Source: Segetibacter aerophilus (GTDB lineage Bacteria; Bacteroidota; Bacteroidia; Chitinophagales; Chitinophagaceae). From it: 64,000 nt of DNA. Both the position numbers and the translations under genes were made by a program. The DNA lies in assembly GCF_007991655.1 (NCBI RefSeq), contig NZ_BJYT01000013.1:102359-166358 (forward strand), written 5' to 3'. Shown piece by piece: positions 33,307 through 40,781 of this stretch (position 1 is the first letter of the stretch; the number at the start of each line of letters is the position of its first letter). The notes under the pieces were generated by a model, which was not told the origin of the DNA, did not search any database, and was given only the letters and a program-made list of their open reading frames with translations.

Positions 33307-36111
33307 ATGAAAAACCACTTTTTTGTCCTTTCCATTCTACTACTGTTTTTTGTGGCTAAAGCTTCTGCACAGGTACAATCTTATTACTTACATCGTGGTT
33401 TCACCAACGGAGCTACAATAACAACTTGCACGGGTAAGTTTTTCGATTCTGATCCAACCAATAACTACAACCCAAACGAAAACTATTCGGTCACTTTCTG
33501 TTCGGGAACCGGTAACAAAATTATCCAGGTAGTTTTTAGCTCCATAAGTATTGCTGCCGGGGATACTTTATTTTCTTTTGATGGCAACAGCATCAACTCC
33601 CCGGTTTTAGACACTTTTACAAATAGTACTCAAAATGGTCTTTACTACACCCCCTCGCTTTCTAACGCGAGCGGTTGTATCACTTTCAAATTTGTTTCAA
33701 ATGGCCTCGAAGAGAGAAGCGGATGGGAGGCGGATATCAGGTGTATATTCCCGTGCAAGCAAAAGATTACAGGTAGTATTTTTTCATTACCTGCTAAAGA
33801 TGCCACCGGCTATACAAATGTTTGTTTTGGTGACGCCATAAATTTTTCTGCAGCCATACAATATCCTGACAACAACGTTGTTTATCATCAATCTGACAGC
33901 ACGTCCATCTTTCATTGGGTTTTTGGAGATGGAAAAGATACCACGGGTAAAAACTTGCTATCTGTAAAACATTTATACAATAGAGCCGGCGGGTATTATG
34001 CCCGGTTAACTATTACCGACTCCAATGGTTGCTCAAATACTGAGCCTTTTCGATTTCCTGTTAGAACAAGTTTGAAACCGATTTTCAGCATAACTCCCCC
34101 ACCCTACATTTGTTTATTTGATACTGCTACCCTACAACCAACCGCTACAACAAACCGACAGCCCACTGTTACTACCCCTGTCGGCTCATTTGTAACCTTA
34201 CCCGTTTCCGGTGATTCTGTTTTTTTGCCTGACAATCCTCCGCAATGTTTTACCAGTAGTATTGTGATCGAACAATTTGCTCCTAATCAGACCCTGCAAA
34301 ACTTAGAAGACCTGCAAGGAATTTTTATGAATATGGAGCACTCCTACCTTGGCGATCTAACCATTTCGATTGAAGCTCCCAATGGTGCAAAAGTGTTTTT
34401 GAAAACTACAGTAGAGGGCAGTGCAAACGATGGAACTTTTCTAGGTGAGCCTGTCGACGAGTCTTTATGGGGCGACCCTACTGATAACAACTTCTCGAAG
34501 ACCAGGGGTAAAGGATATGACTATTCTTTTAGCAATACCCCTGAGCATGGGACGATGTGGGATGAGGTAAGTAAGTATAACTACAGCTATACTGACAATG
34601 GCGGACAGGTAATTACGCAACATTACTACCTGCCAGCCGGCAGCTACAAGTCAGAAGAAACTTTGCTTCCACTAATAGGAACTCCTTTGAACGGCAGGTG
34701 GACAATTGAGATTTGCGATAAGCAGGCAATAGACAACGGCTTTGTTTTTAACTGGAAAGTGGAATTCAAAAAGTCAATTTTTCCCAACGCTGAAACTTAC
34801 ACTGTTCCGATTATCAGTCAAGTGTGGGCTCCAGCGGTCGGTGTAGTTTCTACTAATCAGGCGACGGCTTTGGTTTCTCCCCGCGCTGCAGGTGTATTTC
34901 CTTACACCTATCATGTAAAAGATGCGTACGGTTGTTCGTACGACACAACCATACGACTGACTGTAAACCCTATTCCTGCCAAACCCAGTTTAGCCGATGA
35001 CACAACTATTTGCAACGGTGGTAGTTTGATGCTTTCTGTTGCAAATTTCGCTACAACGAATAATTATCACTGGAGTAACAGTCAAAAAGGAACATCGAAT
35101 ATTATCGTGAAATCGGCCGGAAGTTATTGGGTGGAGGTGTTGGATGCGAAGGGTTGCAAAAACCGTGATACTATTAATGTAAAGCAACTCGATCCTTTTA
35201 CCGTAACCTTAAGTTCTGATACGTTACTCTGCGAAGGCAGACCAACTACACTATCGCCAAAAGCATCGATTAACGTCAGTGGATGGAAATGGAATACAGG
35301 CGACACGACAGCTACCTATATTGCTTCAAAGTCTGGAATTTATTGGGTTGAAGCAAAAGATACAAAAGGTTGCCTCGTACGAGATACGGTTAAAGTGTCT
35401 GAGAACCCAATTTCTTCTTTCGAGCTACCCAACGATACCTCCTTTTGTGAAAGTTCCGGTTATATGTTAACTCTTAACCCAACATCAGGCAGCAGGATTA
35501 TGTGGGATGACGGCACTACCGATTACTCCCGCATGATAAATAAGTCCGCAACTTATCATGTGGCTGCCGAATTTAAAGGGTGCGTACATTCAAGCAGTAT
35601 GACGGTAGTAGTTAAGCCACTTCCAATATTTAGTCTGGGAAAAGACACTACAATTTGTAACGGATACGATTTGCCTTTAAAAGCAACCTATCCCGGCGCT
35701 ACCTTTCGTTGGAGTACAAATACTGCAGACACTATTTATACTGCGAGGCAGGGTGGAATGTACTGGGCGGAAGCAACATTAAATGGATGCAGCTACCGCG
35801 ATAGTGTAACGGTGATGCAAAAGCTTTGTGCCTGCGACATCAAAATGCCTAACGCCTTTTCCCCTAATGGTGATGGAATTAATGATGTGTACAGACCGAG
35901 TATAAAGTGCTTTCCCCGAGACTACCATCTGACAATTTTTAATCGAGACGGACAAGTCGTTTTTGACACCAAAAGTTATCAAAGCTTCTGGGACGGTAGG
36001 TATAACGGAAGCAACTTACCTGTTGCTACTTATTATTATACGCTTACCCTTTTTAACCAGGATTTGATGGAAAACGAAAAGAAATCCGGGAGCATTACCT
36101 TGTTGAGATAG
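33307..36111 (+). CDS. T9SS-exported multidomain protein (CUB-like, PKD, P-domain, gliding CTD)
   Basis: 934 residues. Signal peptide to about residue 22 (AKASAQ). A CUB-like region is at about 25-155, with paired Cys. A PKD domain follows (WVFGDGKDT...NRAGGYYARLTITDSNGC, about 195-250). Next is a proprotein-convertase P-domain (about 318-490: LTISIEAPNGAKVFLK, LNGRWTIEICDKQAIDNGFVFNWKVEF). Three or four Ig-like repeats of the form SGxYWVEAKDxxGC follow (about 550-840). The end is a gliding-motility C-terminal domain (MPNAFSPNGDGINDVYRP...FWDGRYNGSNLPVATYYY), the type IX secretion sorting signal. It is predicted to be secreted to or anchored on the cell surface. No protease catalytic domain accompanies the P-domain. 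Confidence 0.9.
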   Translation: MKNHFFVLSILLLFFVAKASAQVQSYYLHRGFTNGATITTCTGKFFDSDPTNNYNPNENYSVTFCSGTGNKIIQVVFSSISIAAGDTLFSFDGNSINSPVLDTFTNSTQNGLYYTPSLSNASGCITFKFVSNGLEERSGWEADIRCIFPCKQKITGSIFSLPAKDATGYTNVCFGDAINFSAAIQYPDNNVVYHQSDSTSIFHWVFGDGKDTTGKNLLSVKHLYNRAGGYYARLTITDSNGCSNTEPFRFPVRTSLKPIFSITPPPYICLFDTATLQPTATTNRQPTVTTPVGSFVTLPVSGDSVFLPDNPPQCFTSSIVIEQFAPNQTLQNLEDLQGIFMNMEHSYLGDLTISIEAPNGAKVFLKTTVEGSANDGTFLGEPVDESLWGDPTDNNFSKTRGKGYDYSFSNTPEHGTMWDEVSKYNYSYTDNGGQVITQHYYLPAGSYKSEETLLPLIGTPLNGRWTIEICDKQAIDNGFVFNWKVEFKKSIFPNAETYTVPIISQVWAPAVGVVSTNQATALVSPRAAGVFPYTYHVKDAYGCSYDTTIRLTVNPIPAKPSLADDTTICNGGSLMLSVANFATTNNYHWSNSQKGTSNIIVKSAGSYWVEVLDAKGCKNRDTINVKQLDPFTVTLSSDTLLCEGRPTTLSPKASINVSGWKWNTGDTTATYIASKSGIYWVEAKDTKGCLVRDTVKVSENPISSFELPNDTSFCESSGYMLTLNPTSGSRIMWDDGTTDYSRMINKSATYHVAAEFKGCVHSSSMTVVVKPLPIFSLGKDTTICNGYDLPLKATYPGATFRWSTNTADTIYTARQGGMYWAEATLNGCSYRDSVTVMQKLCACDIKMPNAFSPNGDGINDVYRPSIKCFPRDYHLTIFNRDGQVVFDTKSYQSFWDGRYNGSNLPVATYYYTLTLFNQDLMENEKKSGSITLLR

Positions 36112-36180
36112 AAAGGAAATAATGCCAGAGAGCTTTCTGAAATTTTCTTTTGTGTTACCAACATCGGCTTTTCATAGCAA

Positions 36181-36206
36181 CATTGTTGCGTCGCAATCCT
36201 TTCGCC
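36181..36206 (-). repeat. Dispersed intergenic repeat, copy 10
   Basis: Minus-strand core GATTGCGACGCAACAATG, between convergent gene ends. Confidence 0.7.
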
Positions 36207-36286
36207 TACAAGTCTACATGGAGCTGTAGCTTATAACAGAGTAAGCCTTTAATGAATTTGAGAGGGTTTTAGAAATATTTATAAAA

Positions 36287-36865
36287 CTATTTCGCGTACA
36301 TCATCTTATAATCCAGTTTCAGCTTGCCTTTGCTTATGTCGTTCAGTTTTCCCTGTAGCATCTTTTTTCTTAAAGGCTTCAGGTAGTCGATAAACAGTTT
36401 GCCCTCTGTGTGATCATATTCGTGCTGAATAATACGGGCTGTTATTCCAACAAATCTTTCTGTGTGAGGCTGAAAATTTTCGTCTACGTAATCGAGAACA
36501 ACTTCTTCCGGACGCATGATATCCTCCCTTATTTTCGGAATGCTTAAGCAACCCTCGTTATAACTCCAGTCGTCGCCATCAAATTCCTTAATATGTGCGT
36601 TTATGAAAACTCTCTTTACACCGGGCTTATCGGGATATTTTCCTTTATCCTCTTCGTCCTGGTTTTCGAAAATTTGTTGACTGTCTATTACAAATAGCCT
36701 AATGCCTTTATTTATCTGCGGTGCCGCCAATCCTACTCCATTACTGGCATACATAGTTTCCCACATATCCTCAAGGAGTTTGTTTAAGTTGGGAAAATCT
36801 GGAGTAATATCAGCGCAAACTTTACGTAAAACAGGCGCACCATAAGCTACTATCGGCAATATCAT
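36287..36865 (-). CDS. def: Peptide deformylase
   Basis: Removes the N-formyl group of nascent proteins. 192 residues with motif I GVGLAAPQI, motif II EGCLSIP (Cys metal ligand) and motif III QHEYDHTEG (HExxH). The insert ENQDEEDKGKYPDKPG between motifs I and II is typical of Bacteroidota PDFs. No formyltransferase gene (fmt) is adjacent. Confidence 0.96.
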   Translation of the reverse strand: MILPIVAYGAPVLRKVCADITPDFPNLNKLLEDMWETMYASNGVGLAAPQINKGIRLFVIDSQQIFENQDEEDKGKYPDKPGVKRVFINAHIKEFDGDDWSYNEGCLSIPKIREDIMRPEEVVLDYVDENFQPHTERFVGITARIIQHEYDHTEGKLFIDYLKPLRKKMLQGKLNDISKGKLKLDYKMMYAK

Positions 36866-36892
36866 GAAATAGAATCAATTAGTGATAAATCG

Positions 36893-36900
36893 CAAATTTA
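36893..36900 (-). promoter_or_regulatory. Candidate -7 box of def
   Basis: TAAATTTG on the minus strand, 27 nt before the ATG at 36865. Matches TAnnTTTG; the -33 box is unclear. Confidence 0.4.
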
Positions 36901-36931
36901 CCCCTAAACGAGGCAAACTACAAAAGGAAGG

Positions 36932-37345
36932 TCAGCCATTATTGTTAAGATATTCCTGCAGCATTATCGTAGCTGCTATCTCGTCGACAAGGTTCTTATT
37001 CTGCCTGTTCTTCTTCTTCATGCCGCTGTCAATCATACTTTGTACAGCCAGCTTAGAGGTAAATCGCTCGTCAACTTTTATGATTGGCATAGCCGGAAAT
37101 ATCTTTTTAAAACGATTGATAAACGCCTGAACAAGTGGAGTTGCATGAGTATCACTATCGTCCAAATTTGTCGGATGACCGATGATAACTTTTTCAACCG
37201 CCTCTCTTTTAAAATATTCGGTTAGAAAGTTTTCAAGGTCTTTTGTATGAATTCCTGTAAGACCGCTCGCAATTATCTTAAGAGGATCGGTGACTGCAAG
37301 ACCAGTTCTTTTAGAACCGTAATCTATTGATAGTATGCGGGGCAA
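36932..37345 (-). CDS. ruvX: Putative pre-16S rRNA nuclease / Holliday junction resolvase-like YqgF
   Basis: 137 residues with an RNase H-like fold: ILSIDYGSKRTGLAVTDPLKIIASGL at the N-terminus (first Asp), VEKVIIGHPTNLD in the middle, and VDERFTSKLA (Glu) with a C-terminal DEIAATIML (Asp). It is an essential housekeeping protein of rRNA 5'-end maturation. The stop lies 66 bp upstream of the def start, in the same direction. Confidence 0.93.
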   Translation of the reverse strand: MPRILSIDYGSKRTGLAVTDPLKIIASGLTGIHTKDLENFLTEYFKREAVEKVIIGHPTNLDDSDTHATPLVQAFINRFKKIFPAMPIIKVDERFTSKLAVQSMIDSGMKKKNRQNKNLVDEIAATIMLQEYLNNNG

Positions 37346-37350
37346 TGGGA

Positions 37351-37392
37351 GAATTTGAGAATTAAGAATTAGGAATTGATAATTAGGAATTA
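37351..37392. repeat. Low-complexity GAATTAG-type tandem tract
   Basis: Imperfect tandem units of GAATTAG/GAATTGA (GAATTTGA, GAATTAAGAATTAGGAATTG, AATTAGGAATTA) just upstream of ruvX. A simple-sequence tract with no coding content. Confidence 0.5.
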
Positions 37393-37428
37393 ACGAAAAT
37401 TCAGTTCTATGTTTAATTAAACTCTAAA

Positions 37429-38343
37429 CTATTTGAAAAACATATCAGCTAAAACAAAGCAAGCAAACACTACGCTTGCTATTCCGTTGGCAGTCATAAA
37501 GGCTAAGTTCACTCTTCTGAGATCATTTGGCTTTACAATCGAATGCTGGTAGATAAGCATTCCCGAGAAAACGACGACACCGATCCAATAAAGCAAACCA
37601 AATGATGCCACAAATCCCGCAATAATTACTAAAACCGCACTTAAAAAATGCAACAACTCCGAAACTCTAAGTGCTTTCTGTTTACCTAAAACCGAAGGAA
37701 TTGAATAAAGGTTCTGCGAAATATCGAAGTCAACGTCCTGAAGAGCATAAATTATATCAAAACCGCTAACCCAAAAAAGTACGGCAAATGAAAAAAGCAC
37801 TGGTAAAAGATCAAACCTTCCGGTAATAGCAAGGTAAGCGCCAATCGGTGCAAGCGATAACCCTAATCCGAGAACCAAGTGACAAAGCGCAGTAAACCTT
37901 TTTGTATAACTATAAAACAGGATGACAAACAAAGCAACAGGACTTAGAAAAAAACAGATTGTATTGATGAACCAGGTACAAGCGATAAACACGATAGAAT
38001 TAATAATTACAAACATGAGCGCACTGTTTGCCGAAATAATTCCTGCGGGAATTTCCCTGATAGCAGTTCGAGGGTTTTTAGCATCAAAATTCTTATCAAG
38101 GTAACGGTTAAAGGCCATGGCTGCACTACGTGCAGTGATCATGCAAAGAACAACGAGGATGAATTTTATAACTTTTTCCGAAGCAAAAAAACCAGCAACA
38201 TGATTACCAGCGTCTGACGACGAAGCTACATTGATATATCCCGCCCTTACCACTCCGAGAAAAAAGCCTATCATGGCGAATGGCATGGCAAAAATAGTAT
38301 GCGAAAATTTTACGAGAGAGAGGTAGCTTTTTACAGAAGACAT
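37429..38343 (-). CDS. UbiA-family prenyltransferase
   Basis: 304 residues with about eight membrane helices. The two prenyl-diphosphate-binding Asp motifs are FNRYLDKNFDAKNPRTA (about 93-110) and SGFDIIYALQDVDFD (about 205-220). It is typically annotated as a 4-hydroxybenzoate polyprenyltransferase. Bacteroidota make menaquinone, so attachment of the side chain to a menaquinone precursor is more likely (inference). Monocistronic. Confidence 0.9.
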   Translation of the reverse strand: MSSVKSYLSLVKFSHTIFAMPFAMIGFFLGVVRAGYINVASSSDAGNHVAGFFASEKVIKFILVVLCMITARSAAMAFNRYLDKNFDAKNPRTAIREIPAGIISANSALMFVIINSIVFIACTWFINTICFFLSPVALFVILFYSYTKRFTALCHLVLGLGLSLAPIGAYLAITGRFDLLPVLFSFAVLFWVSGFDIIYALQDVDFDISQNLYSIPSVLGKQKALRVSELLHFLSAVLVIIAGFVASFGLLYWIGVVVFSGMLIYQHSIVKPNDLRRVNLAFMTANGIASVVFACFVLADMFFK

Positions 38344-38507
38344 TGTAAGTGTATTGGTAGAAATTCTTCTGGCAAAAATACTAAATGTACAGCCACTAGC
38401 CGTTACAAAGAGGGAGGCCAGTTAAAAATTTACGCTACAAAGTTATTCTTACGAACAAAGGTGAAACATCTCCGTTGGGTTGAATGACACGAGCAAACAT
38501 TGAAGTT

Positions 38508-38515
38508 TATATTTG
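38508..38515 (+). promoter_or_regulatory. Candidate -7 box of the DUF2809 gene
   Basis: TATATTTG, 9 nt before the ATG at 38525. It covers the earlier TTG at 38513, which is therefore not the start. Confidence 0.5.
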
Positions 38516-38524
38516 CGAAGAACT

Positions 38525-38938
38525 ATGACAAAGACAAAACGATGGATTTATTTATTACTTTTTATAATTATGATACCGCTTGGTATCGGAACTCGTTCTA
38601 CCGGGGTTATTCTACCTGACTTAATACGAAATTATGGAGGTGACACATTTTTTGCTACCTGTATTTTTTTTGGCGTTCGTTTTCTTGCAACACAAAAACA
38701 ATTGTCGAAGGTTGGAGCGATCGCCTACCTGATTTGTCTGTGCATAGAAACTCTTCAGTTATACCAGGCACCGTGGATACAAAAAGTGAGGCATACCTAC
38801 CCATTCGGACTTCTGCTTGGTTATGGCTTTGTGTGGAGTGACTGGATTTGTTATGCAGTTGGGGTTGTAGTTGCCTTGACCATAACTTATCCGCTTGAGT
38901 ATTTACTGTTCCAAAATACGCGGAATAAAAATTTATGA
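38525..38938 (+). CDS. DUF2809 integral membrane protein
   Basis: About 137 residues with four predicted membrane helices. The pattern IPLGIGTRS near the first helix, GDTFFATCIFFGVRFL, and ETLQLYQAPWIQKVRHTYPFGLLLGYGFVWSDWICYAVG matches DUF2809, a VanZ-like small membrane family of unknown function. The ATG at 38525 is chosen over TTG 38513 because the latter is inside the -7 box. Confidence 0.82.
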   Translation: MTKTKRWIYLLLFIIMIPLGIGTRSTGVILPDLIRNYGGDTFFATCIFFGVRFLATQKQLSKVGAIAYLICLCIETLQLYQAPWIQKVRHTYPFGLLLGYGFVWSDWICYAVGVVVALTITYPLEYLLFQNTRNKNL

Positions 38939-38960
38939 AACAATGATAATGGAGATTTAC

Positions 38961-38985
38961 AGTACAAGTGAGTGACACAACAATG
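38961..38985 (+). repeat. Dispersed intergenic repeat, copy 11
   Basis: AGTACAAGTGAGTGACACAA followed by CAATG, the closest copy to consensus. Located 22 bp after the DUF2809 gene. Confidence 0.8.
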
Positions 38986-39054
38986 TCGAAAAAGGATATA
39001 AAGCTTGCATCATAATGCCATATTTCCCCTACCCGGAATTTGATTAAACTAACA

Positions 39055-39076
39055 AAGCCCCTCAATAGAGGGGCTT
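39055..39076. terminator. Terminator of rpmE
   Basis: Stem AAGCCCCTC / GAGGGGCTT with loop AATA, 22 bp past the rpmE stop. On the minus strand it is followed by TGTTAGTTT, a weak T-tract. Confidence 0.6.
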
Positions 39077-39098
39077 GCAGAATAATATTGAAATAGAA

Positions 39099-39347
39099 CT
39101 ACTTCTTTGCGTAACGCTTTTTAAACTTATCAATACGACCTGCTGTGTCAACAAGCATATTTTTCCCGGTGTAAAAAGGGTGAGAAGTATTGGAAATCTC
39201 TAATTTAATTACCGGGTATTCATTACCATCTTCCCATTGAACTGTTTCTTTTGAGTTGGCTGTAGAACGGCTTAAAAAGCTGTGACCATTACTCATATCT
39301 TTAAAAACTACTAAACGATAATTTGCTGGGTGAAGACCTTGTTTCAT
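39099..39347 (-). CDS. rpmE2: 50S ribosomal protein L31, type B
   Basis: 82 residues from ATG at 39347 ([21 protein letters not shown]). An in-frame upstream extension of 10 residues is rejected because L31 proteins begin with M-K-x-x-I/L-H-P. Seen are [27 protein letters not shown] and a C-terminal [13 protein letters not shown]. It has no CxxC zinc ligands, so it is the zinc-free paralogue type usual in Bacteroidota. Confidence 0.95.
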   Translation of the reverse strand: MKQGLHPANYRLVVFKDMSNGHSFLSRSTANSKETVQWEDGNEYPVIKLEISNTSHPFYTGKNMLVDTAGRIDKFKKRYAKK

Positions 39348-39486
39348 AATAAATGTATTGATATTTCGAAGCCACAATTTTCCTGTGTTTATAGTGGCCG
39401 CTTTTTTTATTTTCGACGTGCAAAATTATGTGTTTGCTACTTCTCCTCCAAAAGAAATTGAAAGTAAAATAAACATTTACGCTTCT

Positions 39487-39978
39487 TTAGGATTTCATAT
39501 TTACGTACTGCAACGCAATTCCAAAGTTGCTGTTCTTACAAAGGGTGATCACTTCCTGAAGGTCATCAATCTTTTTAGCAGTAATTCTTATAACGTCGTC
39601 CATTATCTGGGACTGCACTTTTAATCCACTGTCTTTAATAGCCTTTATGATTTTTTTTGCGTCTTCCTGTTTTATGCCATTTCTTACGGGGACTTCCTTT
39701 CTAACAACTTTTCCGCTTGGCGAATGTTCTTTACTAAAGTCAAAAGCTTCAGGAGAAATTCCTTGTTTCATGCTCCTGCTAAGAATTACATCAGTTATCT
39801 GCGTCAGTTTCATTTCACTTTCAGCTTCCAGGTCAACCTTGTAGTCTTTCTTATTCAGTTCTATTTTAACCGGGCTTCCTTTAAAATCAAAACGATTTTC
39901 AATCTCCTTTTTTACAGTATTAATAGCATTGTCTAAGGTTTGCAAATCAACTTTGCTGGTAATGTCGAATGATGGCAT
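39487..39978 (-). CDS. yajQ: YajQ-family nucleotide-binding protein
   Basis: 163 residues, MPSFDITSKVDLQTLDNAINTVKKEIENRFDFKGS, then EFEF...MKQGISPEAFDFSKEHSPSGKVVRKEVPVRNGI, and KDSGLKVQSQIMDDVIRITAKKIDDLQEVI. The family binds nucleotides (cyclic di-GMP in some species) and was linked to RNA/protein handling. The local role is unknown. Confidence 0.95.
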   Translation of the reverse strand: MPSFDITSKVDLQTLDNAINTVKKEIENRFDFKGSPVKIELNKKDYKVDLEAESEMKLTQITDVILSRSMKQGISPEAFDFSKEHSPSGKVVRKEVPVRNGIKQEDAKKIIKAIKDSGLKVQSQIMDDVIRITAKKIDDLQEVITLCKNSNFGIALQYVNMKS

Positions 39979-39991
39979 AGAGCAGTTTTTG

Positions 39992-39999
39992 CAAAGATA
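39992..39999 (-). promoter_or_regulatory. Candidate -7 box of yajQ
   Basis: TATCTTTG on the minus strand, 13 nt before the ATG at 39978. Exact match to TAnnTTTG; the -33 box is poor (CTTG, 22-nt spacer). Confidence 0.5.
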
Positions 40000-40136
40000 A
40001 ATTTTACGTTCAATAGTTTACCAAGAATTGCTGCCAGGAAAGATATCTGGGAAATGACGGTCAAATAATCGTGACGCGAAATACTTTTTAGTTTGATTCG
40101 TTTTAGTAAAAACGTTTAAAAAAGGTCGAAACCAAT

Positions 40137-40244
40137 ATGGAAATTGTCAGATACATCGTTGAAGCCATCTTATTCCTATTGGTATGTTGGGTGATTTTAA
40201 ATATGATACGCCCCCTTATTTTGCAATGGCTGGAGGAACGTTAG
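40137..40244 (+). CDS. Candidate 35-residue membrane microprotein
   Basis: ATG at 40137, 35 codons, TAG at 40242. The peptide is MEIVRYIVEAILFLLVC then WVILNMIRPLILQWLEER. It has one hydrophobic helix of about 20 residues with charged ends. A purine-rich AAAAAAGG lies about 10 nt upstream. No homologue is recognised. It could be chance in an AT-rich spacer; the orderly amphipathic ends make it worth testing. Confidence 0.35.
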   Translation: MEIVRYIVEAILFLLVCWVILNMIRPLILQWLEER

Positions 40245-40781
40245 AAACGGCCGTTATTGTTTCTGGAAATACTTAGAAAAAAGCACTTCTTCTTTCGGGC
40301 TACTCCCCTCCGATTTTACTTTTGTTCACCCCGTGATTATCCTTCTCTGGATTTTCATCTGGTCTATCTACCGTTCGTCCATTAAATATCGAATTACTCA
40401 ATCCTAAAAGCAGCGTATTTAGTCTTACACTTTTCCTATAATAAAAGACTTTTTGCTTTATTATAGTTATCGCAGTAGCGGAAAATATTCAATTTCTTAT
40501 TGAAAAAGTTGATGGGTACTTCACGAGCTTGAAGCCTCACTAGTTTTTTCTGTTATCAACTTTAAAACATTTTGAGGCTGATTTCCGTATTTAAAAAAAT
40601 ATTTTAAATGAATCCATTTCTGTTTTTAACATATTTTCGGAATATTATTTACAACAGACAAATAACTCAACTATTGGCTTGGCATCCCTCTTAATTACCT
40701 CTACGTATTTATTAAAAACTTTAGTTATAGGATCTTGAATAGAATTAGACAAACAAAAAGAACGAAACAAATAAAAAGATT
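40245..40781. other. Upstream region of the SusC/SusD locus
   Basis: A 537-bp AT-rich spacer before the SusC gene. No ORF, RNA, strong hairpin or consensus promoter pair was recognised. A long leader for the susC transcript is possible but not demonstrable. Confidence 0.5.

Noticed and set aside
37351..37392. GAATTAG tandem tract as a CRISPR or regulatory array
   Set aside because: Units are 7-10 nt without spacers: simple-sequence repeat only.
39348..39377. 10-residue extension of L31
   Set aside because: L31 proteins begin at the MKQGLHP motif (ATG 39347).
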